Assembly: GCF_000340215.1 (NCBI RefSeq)
Contig: NW_006921537.1
Span: 763,097-827,096 of the forward strand
DNA: 64,000 nucleotides
Source of the DNA: Pseudocercospora fijiensis CIRAD86
Taxonomy: Eukaryota; Ascomycota; Dothideomycetes; Mycosphaerellales; Mycosphaerellaceae
Direction: 5' to 3'
Under the pieces are notes generated by a model. It searched no databases and had not been told where the DNA came from. It saw only the letters and a program-made list of their open reading frames with translations. A program made the position numbers and the translations under genes. Of the stretch, positions 11,101-22,268 are shown in pieces (position 1 is the stretch's first letter; the number at the start of each line of letters is the position of its first letter).

Positions 11101-13450
11101 AGCCTATATATATTTCCGCTTCTCGACCCGGTATCGCCTTCTACCTCCGCCCTCCTCCTCTTCGTTATCGCTAATTAGGGTTTCGCTTAGACTAAATTTC
11201 GCATTCTCTTCGCGCTTCTAGGTTTCTTCGATCTTAAGGTTTTCTAATTCCTCGATTAACTCCTTTAGTATAATCTTTAGTAACCTATCTTAGCGATTCT
11301 AGTAGAGGAGATAGTATCGGAATACTATAATAGATTCGAAAGTAGTAGGCGAGTATATTCGATTAAAGCGGCCCTAGTAACGAGCGATACTAAAAGACTT
11401 CTTATAGCCTATACCTACGCTCGGGATAGCGAGGACGTCCCGAGCGACCGACGCTATCGTTAGAAACTTAGGCTCTAACCGCTACTATATAGCGAGAATA
11501 TCGTCTCCGAATTCGTCTAGAAGACCGGTAAGATCTAGAGATTATTAGCCCTCTTTCCGAGCCTACGGGTTTATACTTACTCGCGCGCCGATAGAGATCG
11601 AACTCTTCTTTATTTACTTTAGTAGTTGCTTCCTCTTCTACCTCTACTTCCTACCTACGAAATAGGTATAATATCGGAGCCTTCTAAACCTTCTTTTTCT
11701 TTATAGGAGCTGTATTTAGACTAGTTTCTTTCCGACGCTCGTAGAATATCTTTTCTAGAATAGTCTAGTAATACTTCGGCTATACCTCGTCCGCCTTCTA
11801 TTCCGGCCTCTACTAGTATATATCCTTTTCTACCGGGTTAAGTAAGCACGTAACGCTATAGATATCCCCGAACGACTTAAAGGTAGCACTATAATATTTA
11901 TACAACTTAGTATAGGAGGTATCTATAGCTTTCGTTATAGCTACTTTCTAGGGAACGCTCTTCTTAGCTAGCTTAGCTACGGTTTCCTCGAGCTCGTTAA
12001 AGAGCTAGTTATAGTACGTAAAGACAAGGTAGATCGTCGGTCCTCGGGTTCTTCTAATCGTAGTAGTAACCTTCGCGTAATGCTTACTAATATCGACGAG
12101 ATACTCTACTTAGCGCTATTCGGCGGCGGTAAGGCCGAGCTACTTAATACCCTCGGAACTCTAATAGATCTCGAGAGCGGTACGTAAAGTATATCCCTTC
12201 GTAACTATATAGAAAGTCGAATCGAACCGGGTCTTAACGTCTTAGGTAAAACGGAGTAGGCGCTAAGGAGGCCGCTTTTACTATCGCTTATTCTATACGA
12301 TATTCTAGGTATCGGTTTTAGGGCGCTCGATTAGGTTCTTTTAAATAGCCTCGAATCGGTTATATCTCTATAAGCTCGAGTTCGTATATATTGCTAGACG
12401 ACGAAGCTAGAGAAAAAGAGTTAGAACTATACTAGGTTACCGGCTATAGGTACCGGCTACGGACAAAAGTTATACCTTATATAAAACGAGAGCGAGGCTC
12501 TCTACCTTATCCCGTCTTATTACTATAACGAGTTTCTCGACTTTTGACTTTACCTTATCCTTATCTAGGATCTTCTATTAGTCGTCGTTTAATAGTGCAA
12601 TTTTAAGCGTCTTAAAGAGGGCTCGGATCGCGATTTAAACTATATAAGCGAGGTAGGGAAACTTCTATAGGGATATAACTAGCAACGACGTCGGCTCCGA
12701 TTTAATAGGGCTAGGGCTATTAATAGGCTCCTCTTTATCGTTATTATCGTACGTATTATCGTATATATCCGGAATCGTAGCGAGCTTAATATTCGGAAGA
12801 TTAAGCTAGATTATAGACCTTATAATCTCCTCTACGTACTCGACCCTATCGATATAATTAGTAATTTTAAAGATATATGCGAGTAAATTGTATATATAAC
12901 GCCTTATACAATGTTCGATTATTACTAGCGTTATTCGTAGTAATCGAGATTAGTTTCGTTATTACGCTAACCCTATCTATTGCCGTATAGACAAGCTTCG
13001 CTATATCCTCCCTAGTATAGGAACCTAGAATTTTAGGGAATCTGATTATAAGTTCCTAGAGTTTCTAATCCGAATTAATAAAGTATAGTATAATCGAGAG
13101 GAAGGAGGCTCTTATAGTCCGGCTTAACTAGCTATCGATAGTAATAGCTACTCGGCGAGTATTACGGAAGATCTCCCGAATATCGTCTAACGTAGCCTCT
13201 TTGTTCTTTTCGAGTATAATACGCTAGGTTATCGCGCCGAGAAATAGGGGAGGGTAGTTTATAAGATATAGGTATATCTTCTATATAGACTCCCTTTTAT
13301 AGAAGTCTTTCGGAAGACCGTTTATAGCTAGCATTTCGTTTGCTAGTTGCTTAAAGTCTTCGGGGGAGAAATCGGTAGCCTTTAATCCTAGAGCTTCCTT
13401 AAGCGCAGCCTATAATAATTAGCTAGACCTCTACGGTTAATTCAAGTAGC
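11100..13450 (-). pseudogene. hAT-family transposase, RIP-degraded
   Basis: Reading the minus strand from about 13400 to 11150 gives the order expected of a hAT transposase. VAITIDS, then KLRELIIRFPKILGS, EDIAKLVYTAIDRV and ITTNNASNN (about 12940) correspond to the first catalytic region, with DNASNN changed to NNASNN. TRFDSTFY (about 12215) and an insertion-domain segment follow. The C-terminal dimerisation region reads FGDIYSVTCLLNP, then FLTIASVARDVLAIPSVGIG and SFSIARY at about 11470-11375. Stops are mostly at expected Trp or Gln. A TACCGGCTATAGG motif at about 12440-12465 seems to interrupt the frame. Terminal inverted repeats were not found, so element ends are unknown; the N-terminal BED finger may lie up to about 14 kb. 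Confidence 0.8.
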
Positions 13451-13515
13451 CGGAATCTATAGCCGGAATCTATAGCCGGTAGCTGTAGCCGGCGGCGGCA
13501 GCTATAGCCGGCATT
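13440..13515. repeat. cluster of TAGCCGG-type short repeats
   Basis: Five to six copies of a 10-14 bp unit (ATAGCCGGAATCT, GTAGCTGTAGCCGGCGGC, TATAGCCGGCAT) lie head to tail just upstream of the hAT reading frame. The same core recurs singly at several other places between 8.7 and 16.3 kb. Confidence 0.7.
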
Positions 13516-14324
13516 TTAGAAGACGTACCTCTTTCTAGAACGCTATATCTATATTAACTCTCCCCTCTCTTTAAGATTCCCGATACCGTTTAGAATAGAG
13601 ATAGTTCGTAGGCGATAAGTTCCTATCCCCTAGTTTCGGGTATTTTAAGATTAAACCGTAGAAGTTATAGACAATTACTAGTTAACCTTTAAGTCGAGAA
13701 GTCGTATAACGGTATAATGCCCCCTCTATAAAGAACTTCTAGAATATGTCCGTTCGCTCCTTACTCCCCTATCGTATCGAGTACTTCCGGAGTTTACACT
13801 CCTTCGAACGTAAGTATAAAGGGAACTATATCTTATAGACTTATTAATTGAACTACTCTATATACTCGGGTTTCTAAAGATACGCCTAGCTAGCCTTTTC
13901 GAAGATTTCCGGGTTAATACTCGATATTCTTATATCTCCGAACAACCTTCTACTTAGACTCCGTAAAGGTAAGGACTAGGTAGTAGTACCCTATAATGAA
14001 TTCCTACTACTAGGATTCGGAGAGGATAAATCTAGCCCTAATCGTCGTCTAGGACTCGATAGGCTCGAAGGTAAGTATACGACCTCCTCTCGACGTTATC
14101 GCAATCTCGCTCGTATACTAGACTATTTCGACTATCGTCTCGTTATTACCCTTCCTAGTATAGCGCCTAGTATATATACAATGTCGGTCGGTATATTTTA
14201 AGGTTTCGTACGGTAAGGTAAGGACTTAGGAGTAGTAGATATATACTAGTAGCTATAGGGAAACACCCTTTCTTTTATAGTATCGTATCGTTAGGAATAG
14301 CTAGGCAGTAAATAGCTAGCTACC

Positions 14325-14432
14325 TTTTTTTTGTTTCCTAGCTACCTAACTACTAGATTTTTTTTCCTAGCTACCCTAGCTAGCCTAACTACTAGAATTT
14401 CTTTCCTAGCTACCCTAACTACCTGAATTTTG
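14325..14432. repeat. three imperfect ~35-bp repeats (TTTCCTAGCTACC...)
   Basis: TTTCCTAGCTACC followed by (CTAGC)TAACTACTAGA-type sequence and a T-run occurs three times in tandem at about 14335, 14364 and 14403. No gene is associated. Confidence 0.7.
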
Positions 14433-15800
14433 CCTTCTATACGGCGGCTCTCTTCTACTAACGGAACCGAGCTACTATACCTAACGAATCTAAGCTCGTT
14501 TTTAGTCTTAATCTATCCTCTTTCGGTATAAGACACTCGATAAGTAAATACTTAGGCCGAGTCTAACTACGAAACCTAAGACTAACTAATAGCTCTATTA
14601 ACTAATCCTAATCCTCGAACTCCTTCCGCTTCTTAGTAAAGACCTTAAAGAGCGCTCGAGCTTCTTCGGGTACCTACGGAGTAGTCGAGATAAAGCCGTA
14701 TCGCTAAAATAGGTAATCCTTCGGAGGCTTATATAGAGATTTAGAGAATTCTAACGCTAACCTATCCTACTAGCAGCTTAGATTCCGGATATAAGCCCTC
14801 TCTGCCTTAGTAAAGATTTTATATAGCAGTAGCACTCTGCCTTCGAGAAACGCTTTCTATTTAACTATTAGTATCTGCCGGCTACGAACGCCGGCTATAT
14901 ATGCCGAGTATAGAATAATTACCTATATCCCTTCCTCCTATAGTAACACTTCTACCGTCCCTAGATACCTAGCCCCGATCGCATTAATCGTAAGCTACTT
15001 TGCCTTTATAGACGTAAAGGCTTCGCTCTAATACTAATAAAGAAACTTCTACTCTATATCGAGGATATAAAGACGACTAGTCTCGATTCTAATCCTTACT
15101 AGCTTTTCGTAGTAGCTTTAACTATAATTTTCTAGATTAATAGGACTTATACCTTAGCCCTTTACTAGTATCTCGTCTCTTTAACTATACTCGATCTACT
15201 CCTAGCGCTTATCGTCTATAGCGTTAGACCCTAAGACTATACCTATTACTAGATCGACGTATAGTATCTCCTCGCTCTTTTTAGTTCCTTTATTCGTAGT
15301 ATTAAGCTCTATCGCGGTATCCTAAACTCTAGTATTATTGTTCTCGGCTATCTAAATATCTCCGTTACTATCGGTCGTATCGATAGAGGTAGCGGCTATA
15401 GGTCTAAATGCTATTAGTTAACGTATTAAAGAAAAATATGCCGGCTATAGCTGCCGGCTACAGCTACCGGCTATAGCTACTAGCTACGGCCGCTAGCTAG
15501 ATTAACTTACGCTACTAGAACTTTACGCTCGAAAACTAGCCGTAATTCTTTCCTCCTCTTAGCCTTCTCTTAGGTTGTTTTCTTATTCTAACCTTTACTT
15601 TTTTCTATAGGCGCTAGCTATCGATAGAATGCCTTATTCCGCGCCTTTCTTCTCTTATCCTTAGCTCTTTTATCCTTATCTATCTTCTCCTTTCTCTCGC
15701 GGTCTCGTACGGAATTCTTCTTCGTAGAGTACTCCTCTTTAGTCTTACGCTTTTTAGTTAGACGCTTAGGCAAAACAAACTCGCGGTCTTTAGTTCTATC
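14433..15800 (-). pseudogene. unclassified degraded ORF relic
   Basis: The minus strand holds long readable blocks broken by TAG/TAA codons. There is a Lys/Arg/Asp/Glu-rich coiled segment near 15780-15600 (EEYSTKKNSVRDRERK, RAKDKRRKARNKAF), a middle block near 15200-14950 (LVRIRIETSRLYIL, LTINAIGARYLGTVEVLL), and a C-terminal block near 14850-14500 (YKIFTKAERAYIRNLS, EEARALFKVFTKKRKE, LIECLIPKEDRLRLKTSL). Trp and Gln codons appear to be lost as in the neighbours, so it once encoded a protein. The IGxxYLGTVEVLL text faintly recalls copia-type protease flanks, but this is not enough to name a family. Confidence 0.4.
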
Positions 15801-15974
15801 TTCTATTTAGCGCGCGGCGCGCTTCTCTCTTACTATTATAAGGGAAAGGGGCGGGGGCGTAGCGTATAGTAGTTATTATCGGTATAGGTATAGAGGAAGA
15901 AGTTAAAAGTATAAGAATATCGCGAAGCCCTAATTGTTGCCGCCTACGTAACGTTATATAGGTAAGCTTTCGCA

Positions 15975-16290
15975 ACTACGGCAACTACGCCCTAGTAATA
16001 GCAACTACGCCCTAGTAACGGCAACTACGCCCTAGCAACGGCAACTACGCCCTAGCAACGGTAATAAAGCGTAGTAAATACAACCTAGTAACTATTATAG
16101 CCGGCAATCGTAGCCGGCAGTCGAATAAGAGTGTCCTTATAGTAAAACTACGCCCTAGCAACGGCAACTACGCCCTAGTAACGGCAACTACGCCCTAGTA
16201 ACGGTAAAAGAGCGTAGTAAATATAACAGAGTTACTATTATAGCCGGCAATCGTAGCCGGCAGTCGAATAAGAGTGTCCTTATAGTAAAA
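15975..16290. repeat. two-level tandem repeat (20-bp units in a ~150-bp unit)
   Basis: The 20-bp unit GCAACTACGCCCTAGTAACG is repeated four to five times from about 15981. A spacer follows that ends AGTGTCCTTATAGTAAAACT and contains two TAGCCGGCA motifs. The whole block then repeats from about 16147 with three 20-bp units and nearly the same spacer to about 16290. CA dinucleotides are retained in every unit, unlike the surrounding RIP-affected DNA. Confidence 0.88.
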
Positions 16291-16329
16291 CTAATATAGT
16301 CTCTAGTTCAAACTAGGAATCTATATAGT

Positions 16330-19095
16330 TCGAAAAAACCAAACTAGAACTAGGGAGCTAGTTCGCCACTAAGAAACCAAACTATATACGTTTAATAGTT
16401 CGGAAACCGAACTACTACGGGGTCTAAGAATAATTAGCGTATTTAGGTCGGCGGCAATCTAGAAGGTAAAGGAAAAGCATATACCGAAGGCGTCTACTAT
16501 AACATTATAGTAGGTACCTACTAGCGTAACCTCCCTATTTACTCCCTATATACCGAGGGAAATGTCTCTGTTTATCGGTAGCCTAAGTTGTTTAGCCTAA
16601 CGCTTACTTATTATAAGTAACTCTAAACTATTATTAAGCATTGCTAGCATCTGCTAACTATAGCTTCTAATAGTAACTTAAATATAGATAGTAAGAACGA
16701 CGGCGAAGGAACGGGTAACCGCGGAAAGGTCTATATTATTAGGGATAGAGTAAAGTTCCTTAGGTCGAGGAGGTCCTACTCGACCGATTTATTAGCTAGT
16801 AAATCGGATAGCCTTAATAGAAACCGAAACTAGAGTAGGGTCGGTATTATTACTATCCCCTCGGCCTATCTCCTTAACTCTCTCTTCGTTAGTATTATTA
16901 ATAGTCTCTTAGTTCTCGTAGGTTACCGATTCGCCTTCTACTAACTCTTAGGTACCTAAAAATTTAGGAAGGAACTATAGGGAAGAGACGTCGATATAGT
17001 CTTCTCGTCCCTATTTTCGTTAGAGGGTAGCGAGGTCTTTTATAAAGGTAGTATCGTTAGGGATTCGGCTCTAGAACAGGTTAGTAGGCAAACTATATAC
17101 TAGCAGCTCTCCTATAGAAACGTTAGACTTGAGGTCTAAGAACTATAAAGCCTAGAAGAGAGCGTTTGCCTTTATATCTATAGAGTTAGCTAGACTAGCA
17201 CTATACTTATTTATATACCTATTAAAGCGAAAGCTCTTTAGATCGGATAACTTCCGCTTATAGGCCGGTAGATTAGCTAGCCCTAGGGTACTACTAATGT
17301 CGGTAGTAGCATCTTCTATATCGACCTTTAAAGTCTCCGAGACGACTAGGCTCTCTATAGGTAGGGTGCTAGGTGCGGTACTAGATTAGGTAGCGCGGTC
17401 TATAGCTGTCTAGAGAGTCTTAGTTTTAGCGGTTAACTCTCGCTATTATTTAGCCTTGTCGGCCGCCTTGTTCTTTAGTACCCTAGTAGGGGCTACCGTA
17501 CTAGGGCAAGTAGGGTTCTACAGGCTCTTACCCTTGTTTTAGGACTAGGTTTAGGACCTTATAGTAGCGTAGATATCTATACTATTCTTAGTAACCGCGT
17601 AAACATTAGTAACTGCGTCCGGATCCTAAGAAACAAAGTTAACTTTAACGGGCTCGGTAGTACCGTTACTACTTCGCTCCTTAATCTATTTAGCCCTAAC
17701 CTTCTAAGTTTCTCGTTTAGTAATAGCGGCGAGGGTACTAGTCCTAGTATCCTTAAACTCGATCTTGCCGCTATACTTCTTCTCTAGAAGGGTCCTTAGT
17801 TAAGGTAGCTTTAGGGCTCTCCGATCCTATTCGAAATTAATTTTATCGCCGGTATCTATATAGTAGAATTAACTATTTACTTATATAATAAGCTTCCTAT
17901 TAAGAAGCTCTTTCTAGATAGGGTAGGACGATTAGATATGTTTATAACCGCTATATATCTAGCACTTGCTATCTAAGTTAGAATAGATCTTCCGTATAGC
18001 GTAGACATCTACTAAAGGGGCTTTAGGGTAGTTAGGGTCTAAAACCTAGTAGACTAGTAGTATATCGCCTAGTATAGTAGTATCGATAACTTCCCTAACT
18101 CGCTATAATGCCTTCGTATTTAGGTTAAGTCGGGCTAGGGATTCGGCTAAGTCCGTAACGTCTTAAGAGTGCTTAGTAATAGTAGGAGTTACGGTCTTAG
18201 GACTACTTTGCGATTTAGGAAGGAACTTAGGTCCCTTACTTCCTATAGCTTCTTTCCTAACCTACGCTAGGTTATTCCTATCTTCGCCGTAGATAAACTT
18301 CCTCGTATCGGCGGTACTATTAATGTCGGCCTTAATATATACTAGGACCTCTTTGTATTTCCTAAAGCTCTTAGGATCGGCCTCGCTAAGCTTATAACGA
18401 CGGAAGATACGCTAAGCTATTAGCTACGGCAATCCCTAGAGAAGCAACCTCGTTCTCTAAGAGTTTTCGAGGTTACTTTACTCGATACCGTCTACTAACT
18501 CGATAAATTCGCGGACGTACCCCTTTAGGTCGTTATCCTTAGTGCGCCTTACTAAGTAGAGGGCCTCGAGCTACGCGCGACTGCCTTTAATACGACGGCT
18601 ATCGCGCTCCCGATACTCCCTTAAAAAGGCTAACTTAAAGGTCTCCTAGTTAGTATTAGACTTGTCGTCCTTTTCTAGGTAGCTAACTAGGGTTCTAAGG
18701 GTTCGGTAAAGCTTAGTGCTAGTAGTCCTCGTAAGGGACCGGATCTTATACTAGTCGGACTCCCTATCGAGCTCGTACTTAATTAAGCCTTCCTTAAAGC
18801 GCTCTATATATGCTATAGCGTTCTACCCTTCGAATAAGGGATTTATACTACTCCCTAGTTCTAGCGGGCGACGCTTGCTTTAATAGAGAAGCTTAGTTTG
18901 CTTCTCTATAATCTTTATAAGGATAGTGTAGAGTGCCTCTAGCGTAGAGAGCGTAGGAGGCTCGCTTATATTAACTAGTCGCCGCCTAATTTCTTCGTTA
19001 ATAGAATTAGGGGCGTTTTCGGATTTAGAGGATTCTACTAATTTAGAATTCTTAATACTCGTTTTCGCTAGAGCTAGAGCTTATTCGATTGTTAG
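16330..19095 (-). pseudogene. gag-protease of a degraded LTR retrotransposon (pol missing)
   Basis: The minus strand reads, with scattered stops, for about 900 codons. It begins near 19090 (ALALAKTSIKNSKLVESS, then NEEIRRRLVNISEPPT). A capsid-like region follows at about 18830-18380 (YIERFKEGLIKYELD, FKLAFLREYRERDSRR, DNDLKGYVREFIELV). A Cys/His zinc-knuckle-like motif (C-x-I-Y-S-G-Y-K-H) lies near 17960, with its second Cys apparently changed to Tyr. The C-terminal part near 16670-16500 reads as an aspartic protease (LAMLNNSLELLIISKR, where DSG-type text has become NNS, then YYNVIVDAF). Reverse transcriptase does not follow; minisatellite and other relics do. The domain order supports an LTR element of Gypsy type, truncated after protease. 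Confidence 0.6.
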
Positions 19096-19888
19096 AAAAT
19101 AGTTAAAATAGAATGCTATATAAAGTTGAAATAAAATGCTATATAAATGTGTTTTTAGTATATTTGGTTTGTTATAATGTTGCTGCGCGAGAGAACGGTA
19201 TATTAGGCTGTTTCTCCTAGTATTACCCCTAGGGTAGTATTAGGATTTAGCCTCCTAAGGGTCGCCTAATTACCTCTAGAAGCTAAGTTTAGTAAATTTT
19301 AGACAAAAGCCGCTCGGAGGGAGAGACTACAATCTCTATTTATACCTAGATCCTAGAAACTAGCTCGTATCCCCTTTAGCTAGGTAGGGGGGCGGTAGCC
19401 TTCTTTTTCTAGTAGAAGGCTAAGTACTATCGAAGCGAGGCTACGAATCTAGGAACGCCCTACCCGATTAATAGGGGACTCCCCGGCTATCCGATCTGCA
19501 ATCCGTATTTGCTATCTATTAATAGTCTTAGCAAACTAAGCAAGGCCGATAGGTAATTAATCTATCTCCTCCTTAGGCGGGGCTTATCTCGAGTAAGCGG
19601 TACTAAATAGGTCTTCGACCCGAAGCCGAGTCCTTAGGAGCTAGCTATAGTTATAGACTAGGCCCTAAGCTATAATAGTTCTAAGGGTTTGTAGCTTTTC
19701 GGGGTTAAAGAGATGCCTTCGTTAAGAGGTTTCTTCGCTTGTCGTAATAGCCCCTCGAGATACTTCTATATCGTCTATATCGTAGGCTCTTATCGTACCC
19801 TCGCTCTAGTTATAGCTATTCGTGCCCTAGGACTACCTTTAACATACCCGAACCTGTTAGATATAAAGAGATAGCCCTACCTTCGGCT
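19096..19888. other. putative LTR/leader of the gag-protease element and unassigned DNA
   Basis: The first bases right of gag include a short tandem repeat (about 19105-19150, AAATAGAATGCTATATAAA twice with changes). Because gag is on the minus strand, the element's 5' LTR and leader should lie here. No second LTR copy was found by eye, so the LTR limits cannot be given. No gene was recognised. Confidence 0.35.
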
Positions 19889-21107
19889 CTAATAAAGGAC
19901 GGAAACTAATACTACTACTACTACTAGCAGTAATAGTATAGGCAACCGAGGGTAATATAACCCGTAGCAATATAGGCAGCTATATTTAGCATAATAGGAT
20001 AACAAGACCGTTGCTTAGGCTAATAACTAGAGCCCTGCAACATAGGCATTATAGAAGTGTAACGTAAACTATGTGCTATACGAGGTTAGTGCTCTATCTA
20101 CAATGCAGAAGGAGGCCTCTTATATAGGCTTAAAACTTAGCCTAGGTATATAGGGCCGGTTACTAGCTAATACTAGGATCTATAGAGTAAACTATTATAT
20201 ACTTTCTAAGCGCTAGAGAGGTATCTAGGGTAGTAAACAGGCCTAATACGAAGGCAAGCGATTGCTAAGCAATCTATAGGAGGCTAAGCTAGTCTAATAT
20301 ATTAATAAGCTAACTAACTTAGGCCTACTACCGACTACCTAAATAGTACGGAATTTTACTAAATAGGTCTATAGCCGGAAGCCTAACGTAAACTAGCCTA
20401 CTAGGTTTACTAGAAAGCACCTAGATATACTATCTTCTAGGTATACTAGTAACCTAGATAAGGCTCGGAAGAAGGCTAGTTTATAGTCCTCGTATACTAA
20501 CTACTTTACTAAGCTAGAAGTAAAGATAAAGAAGTATAATATTAAGCCTAAGAATATATATATAATATAGATAAGAAGGGCTTTATAATAGGTATACCTA
20601 GTAAAGCTAGAAGGATCTTTATAAAGTAGGTATTATTAAGTAGCTAGCTAAAGGGGTATATATAGGATAGTAACCGTAAATCGATAATAGTTATTACCTA
20701 GATTAGTACTAATAGTAAAGCACTCCTACCTCCCTTAATCTGTAAGGCTTAGCCTAACTAGTTTTAGGATACCTAGGTAGAAGATATAGACCTATAAATA
20801 AGAATAGTATATAGCCTTCTTTACTAAGTTACCTTCTAGCTAGATAAACGATAAGCTTAGCTTCGTATACCTTACTTAAGTATTCGATCGCTTTATAAAG
20901 CAGAAGGCTCGTAATAGTCGCTCTTAGCGGCTATTAATACTAGATAGTTACGGCTGTTATTTAAATACAAAGTTCCTTAACTAGGCAATAAAAGACAGAT
21001 ACTAGTAGGCGTATATCCGCCTTATTTAACCTATATATTATAGCCTCTAGATATCTCGTTATTTACGCCTCTTATAAGCTATTACCTAATAGTCTTAAAC
21101 TAGTTTA
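19889..21107 (+). mobile_element. pogo-like DDE transposon, left part (5' region and most of the transposase)
   Basis: A TA dinucleotide is followed by AAGGACGGAAACTAATACTA and a short CTA microsatellite. About 270 bp of leader resembles the sequences at 34258 and 52004. From about 20300 the plus strand reads as a pogo/Tigger DDE_1 transposase: NLDKARKKASL, IKPKNIYNIDKKGFIIGI (first catalytic Asp), SNRKSIIVIT, GKALLPPLI, RLLILDSYGCY (usual LLILDGHGSH; second Asp), YPPYLTYIL then PLDISLFTPL (third Asp region). One frameshift near 21000 and many TAG codons make it inactive. The frame is cut inside the C-terminal region at 21107 by the Helitron and resumes at 29584. Confidence 0.85.
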
Positions 21108-21126
21108 TTGGCAGCGCAGCTGCCAA
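21108..21126. repeat. Helitron left terminal hairpin and inverted repeat
   Basis: TTGGCAGC-GCA-GCTGCCAA is a perfect 8-bp stem with a 3-nt loop at the very left end. Bases 21109-21119 also pair with 29536-29546 near the right end. Confidence 0.85.
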
Positions 21127-21218
21127 TCTAGACACCGCGGCCACCGCCCGCGAAAATCCAAGTTGTCCGCCAAGACCGAAATGATTGGCTGAGAAATTTC
21201 GCAGAAGTAATATGCAAT

Positions 21219-21313
21219 CAAAGATTGAAGGGAAATTTGACTTACCCCGGATTTCAGCGTAGAACGTCAATCGAAACAAAGATTAAAGGGGAATTTAACT
21301 TACCCCGGATTTC
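21219..21313. repeat. 58-bp direct repeat, two copies
   Basis: CAAAGATT(G/A)AAGGG(A/G)AATTT(G/A)ACTTACCCCGG occurs at 21219 and 21277. All differences are G/A transitions. The core CTTACCCCGGATTTC recurs inverted near the right end (AAATCCGGGGAAG, 29448-29460), forming a subterminal inverted repeat. Confidence 0.85.
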
Positions 21314-21373
21314 TTAGCTTATTAGCTAGGGTATTAGCTTGATAGTAGTAATATTTAATTCAAGATTTAAGTA

Positions 21374-21515
21374 CATTTCCTATTAATTGCGTATAAATAA
21401 AAAAAATAGCTAGTGTAGGACTAGTGTAGGACTCGAACCTACGACAAGTATATTTCCTATTAATTACGTATAAATAAAAAAAAATAGCTAGTGTAGGACT
21501 CGAACCTACGACCTC
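21374..21515. repeat. ~76-bp direct repeat carrying a tRNA T-arm-like sequence
   Basis: ATTTCCTATTAATT(G/A)CG then TATAAATAAAAAAAA and TAGCTAGTGTAGGAC then TCGAACCTACGAC occurs twice (from about 21375 and 21451). The first copy contains an internal 11-bp duplication of TAGTGTAGGAC. Each ends in a tRNA T-arm-like segment on the minus strand. Confidence 0.8.
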
Positions 21516-21555
21516 TTAACCCCTATCGATCTTATAACTCCTTTAAGACATATAC
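21484..21555 (-). tRNA. tRNA-like fragment, possibly Lys-derived
   Basis: On the minus strand GTAGG-TTCGAGT-CCTAC forms a perfect 5-bp T-stem with a canonical T-loop (21492-21513), preceded by GGTTAAGAGGTC. Further upstream the D-arm and anticodon stem are not recognisable, so this is a 3' tRNA fragment or SINE head rather than a working gene. The anticodon cannot be assigned with confidence. It lies inside the Helitron's left non-coding part. Confidence 0.3.
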
Positions 21556-21600
21556 CTTTATATAGCGGGGACTATATTAAGTAGTATAGCCGGGAGAAAT

Positions 21601-21646
21601 AGAATCATTAATGGTTAAGAATCATACCACTAGACTAACTAGCCGA
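21601..21646 (-). tRNA. 5' tRNA-like fragment (A-box)
   Basis: The minus strand reads TTAGTCTAGTGGTATGATTC, which matches the D-arm (A-box) region of eukaryotic tRNA-Pro and similar tRNAs. After it the anticodon arm breaks down: AGAATCAT is directly repeated at 21601 and 21618. No T-arm follows in register. A degraded fragment, not a functional tRNA. Confidence 0.35.
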
Positions 21647-21703
21647 TATATATAGAATGGAAACTAATACTCTCTATATACTTATAAAGTAGGAGCTAAT
21701 AGC

Positions 21704-22268
21704 TCGATTTCCATGAAAATTTCACGTTTGATAGAACCGACCCGCGCGGTTCTAACGGTGTAATTTTCATTGAAATCGAATCAATATTCATTGAGATATT
21801 AACCGCCGAAGTTAGAGCCAACACTAGCCAACACCTACTAACACTAAATTCGAAGGTAGTCGATTTCTATGAAAATTTCACGTTTGATAGAACCGACCCG
21901 CGCGGTTCTAACGGTATAATTTTCATTGAAATCGAATCAATATTCATTGAGATATTAACCGCCGAAGTTGGAGCCAACACTAGCCAATACCTGCCAACAC
22001 CAAATTCGAAGGTGGTCGATTTCTATGAAAATTTTACGTTTGATAGAACCGACCCGCGCGGTTCTAACGGTGTAATTTTCATTGAAATCGAATCAATATT
22101 CATTGAGATATTAACCGCCGAAGTTAGAGCCAACACTAGCCAACACCTACTAACACTAAATTCGAAGGTGGTCGATTTCTATAAAAATTTCACGTTTAAT
22201 AGAACCGACCCGCGCGGTTCTAACGGTGTAATTTTTATTGAAATCGGATTAGTATTTATCGAGATATA
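21704..22268. repeat. 156-bp tandem repeat, 3.6 copies, with large internal dyad
   Basis: Units start at 21704, 21860, 22016 and 22172 (constant 156-bp period); the last ends near 22268. Copies differ mainly by C/T and G/A changes. Each unit contains a long imperfect inverted repeat: GATTTCTATGAAAATTTCAC pairs with the later AATTTTCATTGAAATC, and GAACCG pairs with CGGTTC around ACCCGCG. The repeat sits just upstream of the Helitron gene. A degenerate relative appears downstream at about 28979-29075. Open frames through it come from the repeat and are not proposed as genes. Confidence 0.92.

Noticed and set aside
14433..15800. Assignment to a copia-type polyprotein
   Set aside because: Only one vague protease-like phrase; no integrase or reverse transcriptase text was found.
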